Below, piece by piece: positions 54,675 through 63,630 of a DNA stretch of 64,000 nt. This DNA is from G965230065 sp965230065 (GTDB lineage: Bacteria; Bacteroidota; Bacteroidia; Cytophagales; Cyclobacteriaceae), in contig OZ245942.1 in the NCBI GenBank assembly GCA_965230065.1, forward strand, positions 5,890,001 to 5,954,000, in the 5' to 3' direction. Each line of letters begins with the position of its first letter. Within the stretch, counting starts at the first letter, position 1. The translations under genes were made by a program, and so were the position numbers. The notes beneath the pieces are model-generated. The model was not told where the DNA came from, did no database searches, and saw only the letters and a list, made by a program, of their open reading frames with translations.

Positions 54675-54739
54675 CAAATTTCAATATTTTCAGTGTCTAC
54701 CCATACCACAAATGTTTAAAAATACAGAACATATGTTTT
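54675..54739 (-). promoter_or_regulatory. AACATATG direct-repeat operator and -7 box, sulfatase gene
   Basis: On the minus strand, half-sites AACATATG (starting 54737) and AACATTTG (starting 54716) are 21 bp apart. The box GAAATTTG (54675-54682) is at positions 35-42 from the first A of the downstream half-site, matching the other two promoters. The downstream half extends to AACATTTGTGGTATGG. Confidence 0.75.
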
Positions 54740-54764
54740 AGTAAGTACATTACCTTTTATTCAA

Positions 54765-54863
54765 ACGGCATGGTTTTGCTCCCAGGTAGTGGCATGGGTG
54801 ATGTGAAAGATACCCCAGTGCCTCTCCCATCCCGGGTGTTGGTGAAAGCATCAGGCACCAACA
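54765..54863 (-). pseudogene. GH117 gene fragment with frameshift
   Basis: About 100 bp closely match 63791-63890 inside the partial GH117 gene at the right edge of the window (shared runs such as ACGGCATGGTTTTGCTCCCA and GGGTGTTGGTGAAAGCATC). A 4-bp deletion (GTGA lost after CCCCAG) breaks the frame, and similarity stops abruptly on both sides. It is therefore a relic copy lying between the PUL sulfatase and the AraC/Kef block. Confidence 0.85.
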
Positions 54864-54924
54864 GCTTATGAAAAGAATAATTTATGGTTTATATAAAAGC
54901 AGTAGGCAATTGCAATCTATGGCA

Positions 54925-55782
54925 TCACCGGGCGCAGCACGTTTGACCACTTAGCCTGAACTCCCTCACAGTCATTCCGTAAAAGTTTTTAAATGTCTTG
55001 GCCAAATGACTGCTATCTGTGAAACTCAATTGATACGCAATCTCTTTTAATGTGAGATCGGTATGGAGGATTTTAGTTTCTACCAATTTCAATTTGGATT
55101 GGATGATGTATTCAGCAAGACTCTTCCCCGCCTGCTTCTTAAAGTATTCAGAAAAATAGGTTGGAGAAATTCCGAATTTCTCTGACATAACCGGGATTCT
55201 AAGGTGGTCAGGGTTGCTGATGTTGGTATGGATATACCTCAGAATGTCTCCGAACCTGCTGTCCACTTCGTTGGCTTGTTCTACATACTGCTTTTCAATA
55301 CTTCTTGCCAAAATATTCAGAATAGAAACCATCGCCCCTGCAATAATAGAATCCGAGTACGTATCAGCCACCAGGTATTCCTGATAGATAGATTTAATAG
55401 TATGAATAATAAATTCACGCTCCCGGTTTGTACTGATAATGTCACCGGGCACCTTATTATAATTGGCAAGGATGTACGCCATCCTATCAAACCAACTTTT
55501 ATAGTCGGCAAGCTTCTGGTCACTCAAAAAGTAATGATCTGTAAAGCGGATAAAGAAGAAACGGGATGCTTCATGAATTTTAAATGAATGACAGTCAAGC
55601 GGTGGCAACAGAAAAATATTGCCCGGCCCGTACGCAAACTCATGTTGATTGATACATTGATGTCCCCTGCCCTGATCGACATACACAATTTCAAAAAAGT
55701 TGTGCTTGTGAGGCCTTTTGCGCCATTCTGAAAATTCTTCTACATGTATTTCAAATATCTTCTGAGCTTCTTCAACTTTCAT
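54925..55782 (-). CDS. AraC-family transcriptional regulator
   Basis: The 285-residue protein has an N-terminal cupin sensing domain (about 15-110: WRKRPHKHNFFEIVYVDQGR, YGPGNIFLLPPLDCHSFK) and a C-terminal AraC double helix-turn-helix (about 190-280: IPVMSEKFGISPTYFSEYFK, LKEIAYQLSFTDSSHLAKTF, GMTVREFR). It is divergent from the Zn-dehydrogenase/Kef operon across a 190-bp gap that holds a 21-bp-spaced direct repeat right before a promoter-like box. It is therefore the likely activator of that operon, perhaps responding to an electrophile. Confidence 0.92.
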   Translation of the reverse strand: MKVEEAQKIFEIHVEEFSEWRKRPHKHNFFEIVYVDQGRGHQCINQHEFAYGPGNIFLLPPLDCHSFKIHEASRFFFIRFTDHYFLSDQKLADYKSWFDRMAYILANYNKVPGDIISTNREREFIIHTIKSIYQEYLVADTYSDSIIAGAMVSILNILARSIEKQYVEQANEVDSRFGDILRYIHTNISNPDHLRIPVMSEKFGISPTYFSEYFKKQAGKSLAEYIIQSKLKLVETKILHTDLTLKEIAYQLSFTDSSHLAKTFKNFYGMTVREFRLSGQTCCAR

Positions 55783-55875
55783 TGTATCTATACTGGTTTG
55801 TTTTTTACAAAAAATGGCTTTTTATCTCAATAAAACAAATGATTAAGAGATAATAGTATATTTACATCAGCACTA

Positions 55876-55942
55876 ACCAATATATATACCACTTTTACCA
55901 ATATTTATACAATTGATTATTTATGATAAATACGCAACTTTG
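55876..55942 (+). promoter_or_regulatory. Direct-repeat operator and promoter of the redox/Kef operon
   Basis: ACCAATATATATAC (55876-55889) and ACCAATATTTATAC (55897-55910) are direct repeats 21 bp apart, two helical turns, as expected for an AraC-type dimer. They directly precede TTG (55913-55915) and, 19 bp later, CAACTTTG (55935-55942), resembling the Bacteroidota -33/-7 promoter. The first gene starts at 55976. Confidence 0.65.
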
Positions 55943-55975
55943 TATCATCACAAAACGAAACCAAGAAACATAATT

Positions 55976-56992
55976 ATGAAAGCAATAGGATTCAAACAAT
56001 CGTTACCGGTTACAGAAAAGGATAGCTTTATCGAATTTGAAACTGATAAACCGACCCCTGCCGGGCATGATCTTTTGGTAAAAATTTCGGCAATTTCAGT
56101 AAACCCTGTCGACTTTAAGATCAGACAAAATGCTGCCAAGGATACCATATTAGACACACCAAAGATTATCGGATGGGATGCCACAGGTACAGTAGAAGCC
56201 GTAGGGGATAAAACTTCAAAATTCAAAGTGGGTGACGAAGTTTATTATGCCGGGGACATCACCCGAAGTGGTAGCAATGCCGAGTATCAACTTGTTGATG
56301 AGCGTATTGTCGGTTTTAAACCTAAAAACCTGAGTGATGCAGAAGCTGCAGCTATTCCCCTTACCGGATTGACAGCCTGGGAATCACTTTTTGACCGTAT
56401 CAGGGTAAATCCTGAAACAGACAAAGGAAAAACAGTGCTCATACTCGCTGGTGCCGGTGGTGTAGGATCAATAGCTATTCAACTAGCTAAAAAATTAGCC
56501 AATCTCACTGTTATAGCAACTGCATCTCGTCAGGATACAGTAGACTGGTGCAGGGAAATGGGTGCAGATCATGTTATTAACCATTACGAAAGCATCCAAT
56601 CTGAACTTGAGAAAATTGGTCATACACAGGTTGACTACATACTTGATTTTGTAGATCTGCAAGGGTATTGGGAAACCATCGCCGAGATCATTAAGCCACA
56701 AGGCCACATCGTGTCCATCACAGGAAGCAGCAAACCACTTAACCTGGATATTCTTAAAAACAAAAGTGTGTCTTTTTCATGGGAATTGATGTATACCCGC
56801 TCGATGTACACTACAGATGACATTGAGCAGCAACACGGCATCCTAAACAAACTGGGTGACCTTCTGGATGACGGTACTTTAAAAACAACTTTGACGACTA
56901 CGCTGGAAGGCTTGACTGTTGAGAATCTTAAAAAGGCGCATCAGATGCAGGAATCCGGAAAGACGATTGGCAAGACAGTTATTCGTTTTTGA
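55976..56992 (+). CDS. Zinc-binding-type quinone/enone oxidoreductase (MDR family)
   Basis: The 338-residue medium-chain reductase/dehydrogenase has an N-terminal GroES-like part (DLLVKISAISVNPVDFKIRQ) and a nucleotide-binding site VLILAGAGGVGSIAIQLAKK (about 150-170). Like quinone oxidoreductase (QOR) family enzymes it lacks the catalytic zinc cysteine at the usual place, so NADPH-dependent reduction of quinones or enones is expected. The ATG at 55976 is correct; an upstream start at 55913 overlaps the promoter. It is the first gene of the stress operon and starts 15 bp before the DUF4437 gene. Confidence 0.85.
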   Translation: MKAIGFKQSLPVTEKDSFIEFETDKPTPAGHDLLVKISAISVNPVDFKIRQNAAKDTILDTPKIIGWDATGTVEAVGDKTSKFKVGDEVYYAGDITRSGSNAEYQLVDERIVGFKPKNLSDAEAAAIPLTGLTAWESLFDRIRVNPETDKGKTVLILAGAGGVGSIAIQLAKKLANLTVIATASRQDTVDWCREMGADHVINHYESIQSELEKIGHTQVDYILDFVDLQGYWETIAEIIKPQGHIVSITGSSKPLNLDILKNKSVSFSWELMYTRSMYTTDDIEQQHGILNKLGDLLDDGTLKTTLTTTLEGLTVENLKKAHQMQESGKTIGKTVIRF

Positions 56993-57007
56993 CAAGAAAC
57001 TTAAATC

Positions 57008-57919
57008 ATGAAAAGAATTATGATCAAAATGAGAATGTTTCTATCACTTGCGTTTGCAAGCATCGTAGCTGCCTGTGCCAACGCTCAGGTCGCATCCGAC
57101 AGCGTCACTCCGAAACCTACATCCGAGCTAACTTCCGAGGTTGTCTTGACATCCGACGTCAAGTGGGGGCCGCTTAACCCCGCCCGAGGCGACAAAGGCC
57201 CGAAGGCGGGTACCCTTTGGGGCGACCGTACTGGCGCCGGGCCATCAGGCTTTCTCGTCAAGTTCGTGGACGGCTTTTCGTCCCCACCTCATATTCACAA
57301 TATCACCTACCGCGGCGTGGTCATTAGTGGCTTCATGCACAACGATGATCCGAAGGCAGGAGAGATGTGGATGCCTGCAGGTTCTTTCTGGACACAGCCG
57401 GCCGGAGAAGCACACATTACCGCTGCCGAAGGCAGTAACAATGTGGCGTACATAGAGATTGAGGAAGGACCGTATCTCGTCCTTCCGACCGAGGAGGCGT
57501 TTGATAGTGGAGAAAGGCCTGTGAACGTGGACAAATCGAACATCGTCTGGCTGGATGCATCGAACATAAACTGGATTGATCAACCATCAATGTCGAGCTC
57601 ATCCAAAGGAGCAGAGGTCGCGTTTCTTTGGGGTGAGCCACAGGACGGTCAGTTGAACGGAACCCTTGTCAGGCTGCCCGCTGGATTTACTGGAATGATA
57701 CGCAGCCACGGCTCAGTTTTCCGTGCTGTAGTAATCCAGGGGCGCCCCCGGTACCAAGTGCAGGGTGAGACTGACATCAAGACTTTGGAACCGGGAAGTT
57801 ATTTCAGCTCGAAGGATGAGTCGGTGTATCAGCTTTCGTCAGAAGCGGGAGAGGAAAGCATCATCTATGTACGCACGAATGGCAAGTTCGACGTCATTCC
57901 GGCACAGCCCTGGAAGTAG
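57008..57919 (+). CDS. DUF4437 cupin-type secreted protein, atypical GC content
   Basis: The 303-residue protein has a signal peptide (about 1-27, lipobox-like AAC). It contains two cupin-like halves typical of DUF4437: GFLVKFVDGFSSPPHIHNIT with a WMPAGSFWTQPAGEAHIT partner, and GTLVRLPAGFTGMIRSHGSV with an EPGSYFSSKDESVYQLSS partner. Its function is unknown, perhaps binding or converting a small molecule. Its DNA is visibly richer in G and C (many CCG, GCG and GTC codons) than the neighbouring genes, suggesting recent transfer. It lies within the stress operon. Confidence 0.8.
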   Translation: MKRIMIKMRMFLSLAFASIVAACANAQVASDSVTPKPTSELTSEVVLTSDVKWGPLNPARGDKGPKAGTLWGDRTGAGPSGFLVKFVDGFSSPPHIHNITYRGVVISGFMHNDDPKAGEMWMPAGSFWTQPAGEAHITAAEGSNNVAYIEIEEGPYLVLPTEEAFDSGERPVNVDKSNIVWLDASNINWIDQPSMSSSSKGAEVAFLWGEPQDGQLNGTLVRLPAGFTGMIRSHGSVFRAVVIQGRPRYQVQGETDIKTLEPGSYFSSKDESVYQLSSEAGEESIIYVRTNGKFDVIPAQPWK

Positions 57920-58005
57920 CCGCGTCAAATTTGCGTAATCACAACGGCTCCTCCACTCAATGCCCGGGGCTACAGAAGGGGAGGTATTCTAACTACATCT
58001 CAAAA

Positions 58006-58983
58006 ATGAAAAGCTTTGAAAAGATAAATCGTGGCTTCAACAACGTTTTCAAACCCGATCAATTAAGCGTCGGAGTTGTCATCCCTATTGAAAACTATGC
58101 CCAAGGGCCTGTACCAACAATGAAAGACCATTTAAAAAAGGTACACCTAATTGAGACCTTGGGGTTTAAAGCGTTGTGGTTAAGAGATATTCCGTTCAAC
58201 GTCCCTTCTTTTGGTGACGCTGGACAAATGTATGACCCTTTTACCTACCTGGGCTATCTGGCTGGTCAGACAACAAATATTGCTTTGGGAGTCGCAAGTA
58301 TTGCCTTACCCCTGCATCATCCGGTTCATGTGGCTAAATCTGCTGCCACCATCGACCAATTGTCTGAAGGAAGATTGATCTTAGGAGTAGCTTCAGGGGA
58401 TAGGTACGATGAATATCCTGCCATGGGTATTGAATTTGAAAAACGGGGAGAACTGTTTCGGGAATCTTTTGCCTATATCCGACAGGTTCAGAAAGGTTTT
58501 CCAACCTTGGAAGGCAACAACTACGGAAAATTGAACAGTAAGATGGATATGCTCCCAAAACCTGTAGGCTGTAAAATTCCTTTATTGATTACGGGAAGCA
58601 GCAGGCAGACCATAGAGTGGAACGCAGATAATGCTGACGGATGGATGAACTATCCAAAAAATTTGTATCAGCAAAAATATACCCTCGGCCAGTGGCGGGA
58701 ATTGATTGCAAAAAAACAAAATTATAACAAGCCATTTATGCAACCACTGTATGTTGTGTTACAAGAAAATGATGACTTCAAACCAGAACCGATACCACTT
58801 GGTTTTAAAATAGGTGCTCATTACCTTACCGACTATCTTCACCAACTTAAAGAAATTGGTGTGAATCATGTGGCCATTAACCTTCGCTTCAATGCTATGA
58901 ACATGGAAAGCACACTGGATAAACTCGCCAATAAAGTTTTAACCCAATTTCACGAGAAATCAAAAGAAGAAATACTATCATGA
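58006..58983 (+). CDS. Luciferase-like (LLM class) flavin oxidoreductase
   Basis: The 325-residue protein is a bacterial-luciferase-fold enzyme of the TIGR03571/BA3436 type. Visible segments are FNNVFKPDQLSVGVVIPIEN, LGFKALWLRDIPFNVPSFGD, IALGVASIALPLHHPVHVAK and DQLSEGRLILGVASGDRYDE. It probably uses reduced FMN/F420-like cofactor and oxygen or a small electrophile; the substrate is unknown. A longer frame starting at 57931 lacks family similarity and is rejected. It overlaps the SDR gene by 4 bp. Confidence 0.88.
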   Translation: MKSFEKINRGFNNVFKPDQLSVGVVIPIENYAQGPVPTMKDHLKKVHLIETLGFKALWLRDIPFNVPSFGDAGQMYDPFTYLGYLAGQTTNIALGVASIALPLHHPVHVAKSAATIDQLSEGRLILGVASGDRYDEYPAMGIEFEKRGELFRESFAYIRQVQKGFPTLEGNNYGKLNSKMDMLPKPVGCKIPLLITGSSRQTIEWNADNADGWMNYPKNLYQQKYTLGQWRELIAKKQNYNKPFMQPLYVVLQENDDFKPEPIPLGFKIGAHYLTDYLHQLKEIGVNHVAINLRFNAMNMESTLDKLANKVLTQFHEKSKEEILS

Positions 58984-59780
58984 GCAAAATAATATTAATT
59001 ACAGGAAGCACAGATGGTATCGGGAAATTAGCGGCTATCAAACTTGCAAAAGAAGGCCATGAACTGTTCCTGCACGGTAGAAATCAATCAAAACTGGACG
59101 CGGCTATTAAATACGTAAAAACTGAATCCAAAAATGAAAATGTAAAGGGCTTTATAGCAGACTTTTCGGATTTGGGGGCAGTAAGGCACATGGGGCAACA
59201 AATTAATGAAGAATTATCAAAAATCGATGTACTCATCAATAATGCCGGAGTCTATAATAGCACTACTTCTCAAAATAAAGATGGTTGGGATATACGATTC
59301 GTAGTAAATTACTTTGCTCCCTATTTACTGACGAATGCGTTAATTCCTTTACTTAAAAAAGGGGCAGATTCTCGCATTATCAACCTCAGTTCGGCTGGTC
59401 AGTCTTCGGTAGATTATGACATATTATCCGGAAAAGCCAAGGGGGCGAATAAGAGTACTTACGCACAAAGCAAGTTGGCATTAACAATGTGGAGCTTCTA
59501 TTTAGCTAAAACAGAGCCCAATATTTCGGTCGTTGCGGTAAATCCCGGATCACTACTGAATACTAAAATGGTACAAGAAGCTTTTGGAAATTCCTGGGCT
59601 TCTGCTGAAAAAGGGGGCACTATTTTGTGTGAACTGGCCATTTCAGATGATTATAAAGGTGTTAAAGGAAAATATTTTGATAATGATCAGGGAGCTATTG
59701 GAAAGGCACATCCCGATGCGTATAACGTAACAGCAATTGATAAGCTGATTGATATAACCAATAAAGTTTTAGTTGATTGA
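58980..59780 (+). CDS. Short-chain dehydrogenase/reductase (SDR)
   Basis: The 266-residue SDR has a nucleotide-binding TGSTDGIGKLAA motif (about 7-18), NNAG (about 88-91), the catalytic Ser in INLSSAG and the YAQSK motif (Tyr and Lys about 160 and 164). The pattern resembles retinol-dehydrogenase/protochlorophyllide-reductase-like SDRs. The substrate is unknown; in this operon it probably reduces a toxic carbonyl. It is joined by ATGA to the LLM gene and is followed 11 bp later by the KefF-like gene. Confidence 0.9.
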   Translation: MSKIILITGSTDGIGKLAAIKLAKEGHELFLHGRNQSKLDAAIKYVKTESKNENVKGFIADFSDLGAVRHMGQQINEELSKIDVLINNAGVYNSTTSQNKDGWDIRFVVNYFAPYLLTNALIPLLKKGADSRIINLSSAGQSSVDYDILSGKAKGANKSTYAQSKLALTMWSFYLAKTEPNISVVAVNPGSLLNTKMVQEAFGNSWASAEKGGTILCELAISDDYKGVKGKYFDNDQGAIGKAHPDAYNVTAIDKLIDITNKVLVD

Positions 59781-59791
59781 AGGTTACTACA

Positions 59792-60397
59792 ATGGCCAAG
59801 GTATTAGTCATATTTGCTCATCCAAAATTCGAACGATCGAGGGTCAACAAAATCCTTGTTGAGAAAATAAGAAAAAAAGAAGGAGTAACGTTCCACGATT
59901 TATATGAACAGTATCCGGATTTCAACATAGACTTATTGGTTGAAAAAAAACTATTATTGCACCACGATGTAGTTATTTGGCATCATCCGTTCTATTGGTA
60001 CAGTTGCCCGCCTTTAATGAAACAATGGATTGATATTGTTTTAGAATTTGGATGGGCTTATGGGCCGGAGGGGAATGCCCTGAAAGGGAAACAGGCACTG
60101 AATGTAATTACTGCCGGTGGATCCCGTGAGGTTTATTGTACAGAGGGCAATAATAACTATTCTGTCAATGAATTTTTAAGGCCCTTCGAACAGACGGCAA
60201 GACTGTGTGGCATGGAGTATTTGCCCCCGTTTACGATCATGGGTACGCATCAGCTATCCGATGAAGAACTCGAAAATTACGGAAATCAGTTTGAGTCTTT
60301 GATTACATTACTTCAGGAAGGTGTATCGGCAAGGGATGTTGGCAGATGTGATTTCTTCAATGATATTCCAGAACTAAGCAACCTAAATTCAAAATGA
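59792..60397 (+). CDS. kefF: NAD(P)H:quinone oxidoreductase, KefF/MdaB-like
   Basis: The 201-residue flavodoxin-like quinone reductase carries a clear FMN-binding fold: VLVIFAHPKFERSRVNK at the start, HHDVVIWHHPFYWYSCPPLM (about 65-84) and VITAGGSREVYCTEGNNNYS. KefF is the cytosolic ancillary subunit of KefC and an enzyme reducing quinones, and here the KefC gene overlaps it by ATGA. The ATG at 59792 is chosen; a longer TTG start would overlap the SDR stop. Confidence 0.88.
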   Translation: MAKVLVIFAHPKFERSRVNKILVEKIRKKEGVTFHDLYEQYPDFNIDLLVEKKLLLHHDVVIWHHPFYWYSCPPLMKQWIDIVLEFGWAYGPEGNALKGKQALNVITAGGSREVYCTEGNNNYSVNEFLRPFEQTARLCGMEYLPPFTIMGTHQLSDEELENYGNQFESLITLLQEGVSARDVGRCDFFNDIPELSNLNSK

Positions 60398-62286
60398 GTG
60401 GCAGTATCCTTTTCCAGGCAATTATCTTTCTGGCGGGCGCCATCATTTGCGTTCCCATTGCCAAGCGGTTTGGACTGAGTTCAGTTTTAGGCTATTTATT
60501 AGCCGGGATACTGATCGGACCATATGTACTTGGCTTTGTAGGAGAAGAAGGAGAAGACATTCTTCATTTTGCTGAGTTTGGTGTGGTAATCATGCTTTTT
60601 CTCATAGGTCTTGAGATCGACCCTAAGAGTTTTTGGAAGATGAGAAAAACCATTTTAGGAATGGGAGGCACACAGGTTTTACTTACTCTTCTTTTTTCTT
60701 ACCTGGCCTTTATATCTCTTGGATTTGATGGGAAAGTATCATTGGTAATTTCAATGGCAGTAGTGCTTTCCTCTACGGCTATTGTCCTGCAGACCATGAA
60801 GGAAAAAGGATTACTCAATACGCCTTTCGGTGCTTCTTCTTTTTCAATCCTTCTTTTCCAGGATATCATCGTCATACCGATGTTAGCAGTAATTCCCCTG
60901 TTAACCAACACAGACAATGTGGCTGCCAGCGATGGTCATGAAGGTGAACATCAAACCTATCTTCTTGAAAATTTACCACTTGGATTGCAAACATTAGCGG
61001 TAATTCTGTCGGTAGTATCAGTAATTCTTGCGGGTCGTTACTTAATCGTTCCGATGTTAAGGCTTGTAGCTACCACACGGTTGAGAGAATTGCTTTCAGC
61101 ATCTGCTTTGCTAATCGTTCTGGGTCTTGCCTTTATTATGGAGCTGGTGGGTTTAAGCCCCGCTTTAGGGGCCTTTTTAGGGGGAGTTGTATTGGCTACG
61201 AGCGAGTTTAAGCATGAGCTGGAGAGCAACCTTGAGCCATTCAAAGGATTGCTGCTGGGTTTATTCTTTATGGCAGTTGGGGCCTCAATTAACTTTATCG
61301 TCATTGGCGAAAATCCCTTGATGATTGGAGGTCTCGTTATTGGGGTAATCATGCTAAAAGCCATTATCCTATTTATTGTTGGCATCTTTTTTAAGTTGAA
61401 AATGGATCAAAAGCTTCTCCTGAGTATTGGATTAGCTCAAATTGGAGAATTTGCATTTGTGCTGCTGTCATTTGCCTTTCAATTGAATATTTTGAGTAGA
61501 GTGCATCTTGATATGATGCTGGTTGTTACTGCACTTACAATGACACTGGCCCCAATCCTTGGGATAATAAATGAACGGCTTATCTTGCCAAGGGTGGGAA
61601 CGAAAGAATCCAATAAAAGAGCCATGGATCATATCGCCAAAACACATAAAGTCATCTTGATAGGATTTGGTCACTTCGGAAGTACTGTTGGCAGGTTTTT
61701 AAGATCTTATGGTATTGAAGCCACAATTCTTGACCAGGATTCCAACCGTGTAGACCTCTTAAGAAAAATGGGATTTGAGGTTTATTATGGAGATGCAACA
61801 AGAATTGACCTATTGGAATCGGCCGGAATAGAGGAAGCAAAGTTACTAATATGTGCTATCGATAACCCGGATACAACAATCAGTCTTGTAAAGGTTTTAA
61901 ATGAAAAGTACCCCAATGTAAAGCTGATGGTGCGTGCCAAGAGCCGATATGATGCCTATGAGTTGCTCAATATGGGTATTCAAAATGTATACCGGGAGTC
62001 ACTTGAAACTTCAGTGAAACTTGCTAGTGATGCACTTCACCATATGGGCTTCAGAAAATATACGGTTCACCGGCAAGCTCAAAATTTTATTAAATACGAT
62101 GAGGAGAGTCTTAGAAGATTAGCGGATGAACCTGGTGATAGTGATCAATATATATTTAGAGTGAGAGAGGAAATAGAGCAACAGGAAAAATTACTCGAAG
62201 AGGATTTGAAAAGAGGCATCATTGACAATGATCATCAATGGGACAGTGAGCAGATAAGAATGAATTCCACCCATAAAGATTCGTGA
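60394..62286 (+). CDS. kefC: Kef-type K+/H+ antiporter with TrkA-N domain
   Basis: The 630-residue CPA2 antiporter has an N-terminal 12-helix exchanger domain (about 1-385, GYLLAGILIGPYVLGFVG, GLEIDPKSFWKMRK, ALGAFLGGVVLATSEFKHEL) and a cytosolic TrkA-N/RCK domain (about 419-535, ILIGFGHFGSTVGRFLRSYG, YGDATRIDLLESAG). It exports K+ and acidifies the cytosol to protect against electrophiles. Pairing with KefF and with quinone/carbonyl reductases makes a coherent electrophile-response operon. Whether glutathione gates it is open, as many Bacteroidota lack glutathione. Confidence 0.94.
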   Translation: MSGSILFQAIIFLAGAIICVPIAKRFGLSSVLGYLLAGILIGPYVLGFVGEEGEDILHFAEFGVVIMLFLIGLEIDPKSFWKMRKTILGMGGTQVLLTLLFSYLAFISLGFDGKVSLVISMAVVLSSTAIVLQTMKEKGLLNTPFGASSFSILLFQDIIVIPMLAVIPLLTNTDNVAASDGHEGEHQTYLLENLPLGLQTLAVILSVVSVILAGRYLIVPMLRLVATTRLRELLSASALLIVLGLAFIMELVGLSPALGAFLGGVVLATSEFKHELESNLEPFKGLLLGLFFMAVGASINFIVIGENPLMIGGLVIGVIMLKAIILFIVGIFFKLKMDQKLLLSIGLAQIGEFAFVLLSFAFQLNILSRVHLDMMLVVTALTMTLAPILGIINERLILPRVGTKESNKRAMDHIAKTHKVILIGFGHFGSTVGRFLRSYGIEATILDQDSNRVDLLRKMGFEVYYGDATRIDLLESAGIEEAKLLICAIDNPDTTISLVKVLNEKYPNVKLMVRAKSRYDAYELLNMGIQNVYRESLETSVKLASDALHHMGFRKYTVHRQAQNFIKYDEESLRRLADEPGDSDQYIFRVREEIEQQEKLLEEDLKRGIIDNDHQWDSEQIRMNSTHKDS

Positions 62287-62363
62287 TCAGGTCAGCGCCA
62301 ATGCATTTCTTCTTATCTTTCATTACTTCCCAATATTTTTATTCATTTTTTCATCTTGTTGAG

Positions 62364-63629
62364 TTATTTCTCTCCTTGCACATTTGCATTATCCTCTTCA
62401 ATTCTCTTCTTCTGTTGCTTGTTTAAGCCTTGTTTAAAATAGACTTCCGGATCATGCCACACCCCTGTTTTCTTCATTTCTTCATCATGTATATCGAGGC
62501 TAAGGTCGCAATCAAAACGAGCCAGTATTGAGTGCCGGGTATCACTTGTTCCGGCATTGGTAAAATGCGATAATCCCCAGGTAATCCCCCTCCCCTTTTT
62601 AGTATCGGAAAATGCATCAGGTACAAACGGGCCTGCGGCGGTTGGCATTAATTCAACGATAGAGGCAATTTCAAAATTCACCCAATCCTCTGCGTATTGA
62701 ATTGTAAAGTGTTCGGTTCCATCCTTGATGATCAAAGCAGCTACACCTTCTTTGAATGGAAATAATGAAGTTTCATGTCCTGAATTGAATAAGGGATTTA
62801 AAGGATGCTTTTCAAAAGGTCCCAATGGATTGCCAGCAACAGCCAACCCTGCACCGACCCATAAATTTGGTCTGTTAAATGCCGATTTATAGTAGATGTA
62901 GATTTTACCATTATGCACAAGCGGATAAGGGTCGTGAATAGCATATTGATCCCAATCCCCTTCTGCACCATTAGGAATGATGATCCTGTTTGTGGCAGTC
63001 CAGGGGCCATCCGGAGAATCGGCATAAGAAGCTGCCACAGGGCAGTAATCACCCCTTGTTCCACTGGGTTCTAAGAAACCCTGGTAGTAGAGATAATACT
63101 TACCTTTCCATTTTAATATATCGGTAGTGGAAACTGAGCGCCAGCCTGCATGAGGCTTGGGTGGGCGAGGCACAGCCACTCCTTGTTCTTCCCAGGTAAA
63201 ACCATCTTCGCTTGTAGCATACCATATTTCACACAAATCCCAATCTGTAGAAGGGATGGTGTCATTACAAAGTTCAGGCCCTCGTGGTGGCGTGGGAGTA
63301 TGTCGCTTCGTATACCAGACGTAATATTTGCCATTTTCGAAAATTACCTTGGAAGGATCTCTCCGAGAAACTGTACCATCCCCTCCGTTATAATCTAAAC
63401 CTTTTAATTCGGTATACTTAAATTGTGAATACAGTTCATTGTCGACCGGGCGTGGGGCCGGGTAATTGTTGAAACTGCGTTGCAGGGCAGCACTCAGTTT
63501 TCTGTTTTTGGTTTCTTTAGTGACCGTATAGGGAAAAGCTGATGTCTCCACTGGTGGTACTTCAAACTTCCTGGTATTACAGGAGTAGAACAATAGCATA
63601 GTTGCACAGGTAACAAAGAATTGGTTCAT
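62364..63629 (-). CDS. GH117 exo-alpha-L-(3,6-anhydro)galactosidase-like lipoprotein
   Basis: The 421-residue lipoprotein (lipobox FYSC, Cys about 17) is a five-bladed-propeller glycosidase. Typical GH117 segments are SRRDPSKVIFENGKYYVWYT (Asp base expected here), DWDLCEIWYATSEDGFTWEE, YAIHDPYPLVHNGKIYIYY (second Asp) and GHETSLFPFKEG (His/Glu). It removes alpha-1,3-linked terminal 3,6-anhydro-L-galactose or a similar sugar from oligogalactans. The ATG at 63629 is chosen over an upstream GTG. It starts 1 bp after the stop of a second GH117 gene, so the two are one operon. Confidence 0.9.
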   Translation of the reverse strand: MNQFFVTCATMLLFYSCNTRKFEVPPVETSAFPYTVTKETKNRKLSAALQRSFNNYPAPRPVDNELYSQFKYTELKGLDYNGGDGTVSRRDPSKVIFENGKYYVWYTKRHTPTPPRGPELCNDTIPSTDWDLCEIWYATSEDGFTWEEQGVAVPRPPKPHAGWRSVSTTDILKWKGKYYLYYQGFLEPSGTRGDYCPVAASYADSPDGPWTATNRIIIPNGAEGDWDQYAIHDPYPLVHNGKIYIYYKSAFNRPNLWVGAGLAVAGNPLGPFEKHPLNPLFNSGHETSLFPFKEGVAALIIKDGTEHFTIQYAEDWVNFEIASIVELMPTAAGPFVPDAFSDTKKGRGITWGLSHFTNAGTSDTRHSILARFDCDLSLDIHDEEMKKTGVWHDPEVYFKQGLNKQQKKRIEEDNANVQGEK

Positions 63630-63630
63630 A

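Noticed and set aside
57931..58005. N-terminal extension of the luciferase-like gene
   Set aside because: The extra residues lack family similarity; the family start motif FNNVF-x-PDQL follows the ATG at 58006.
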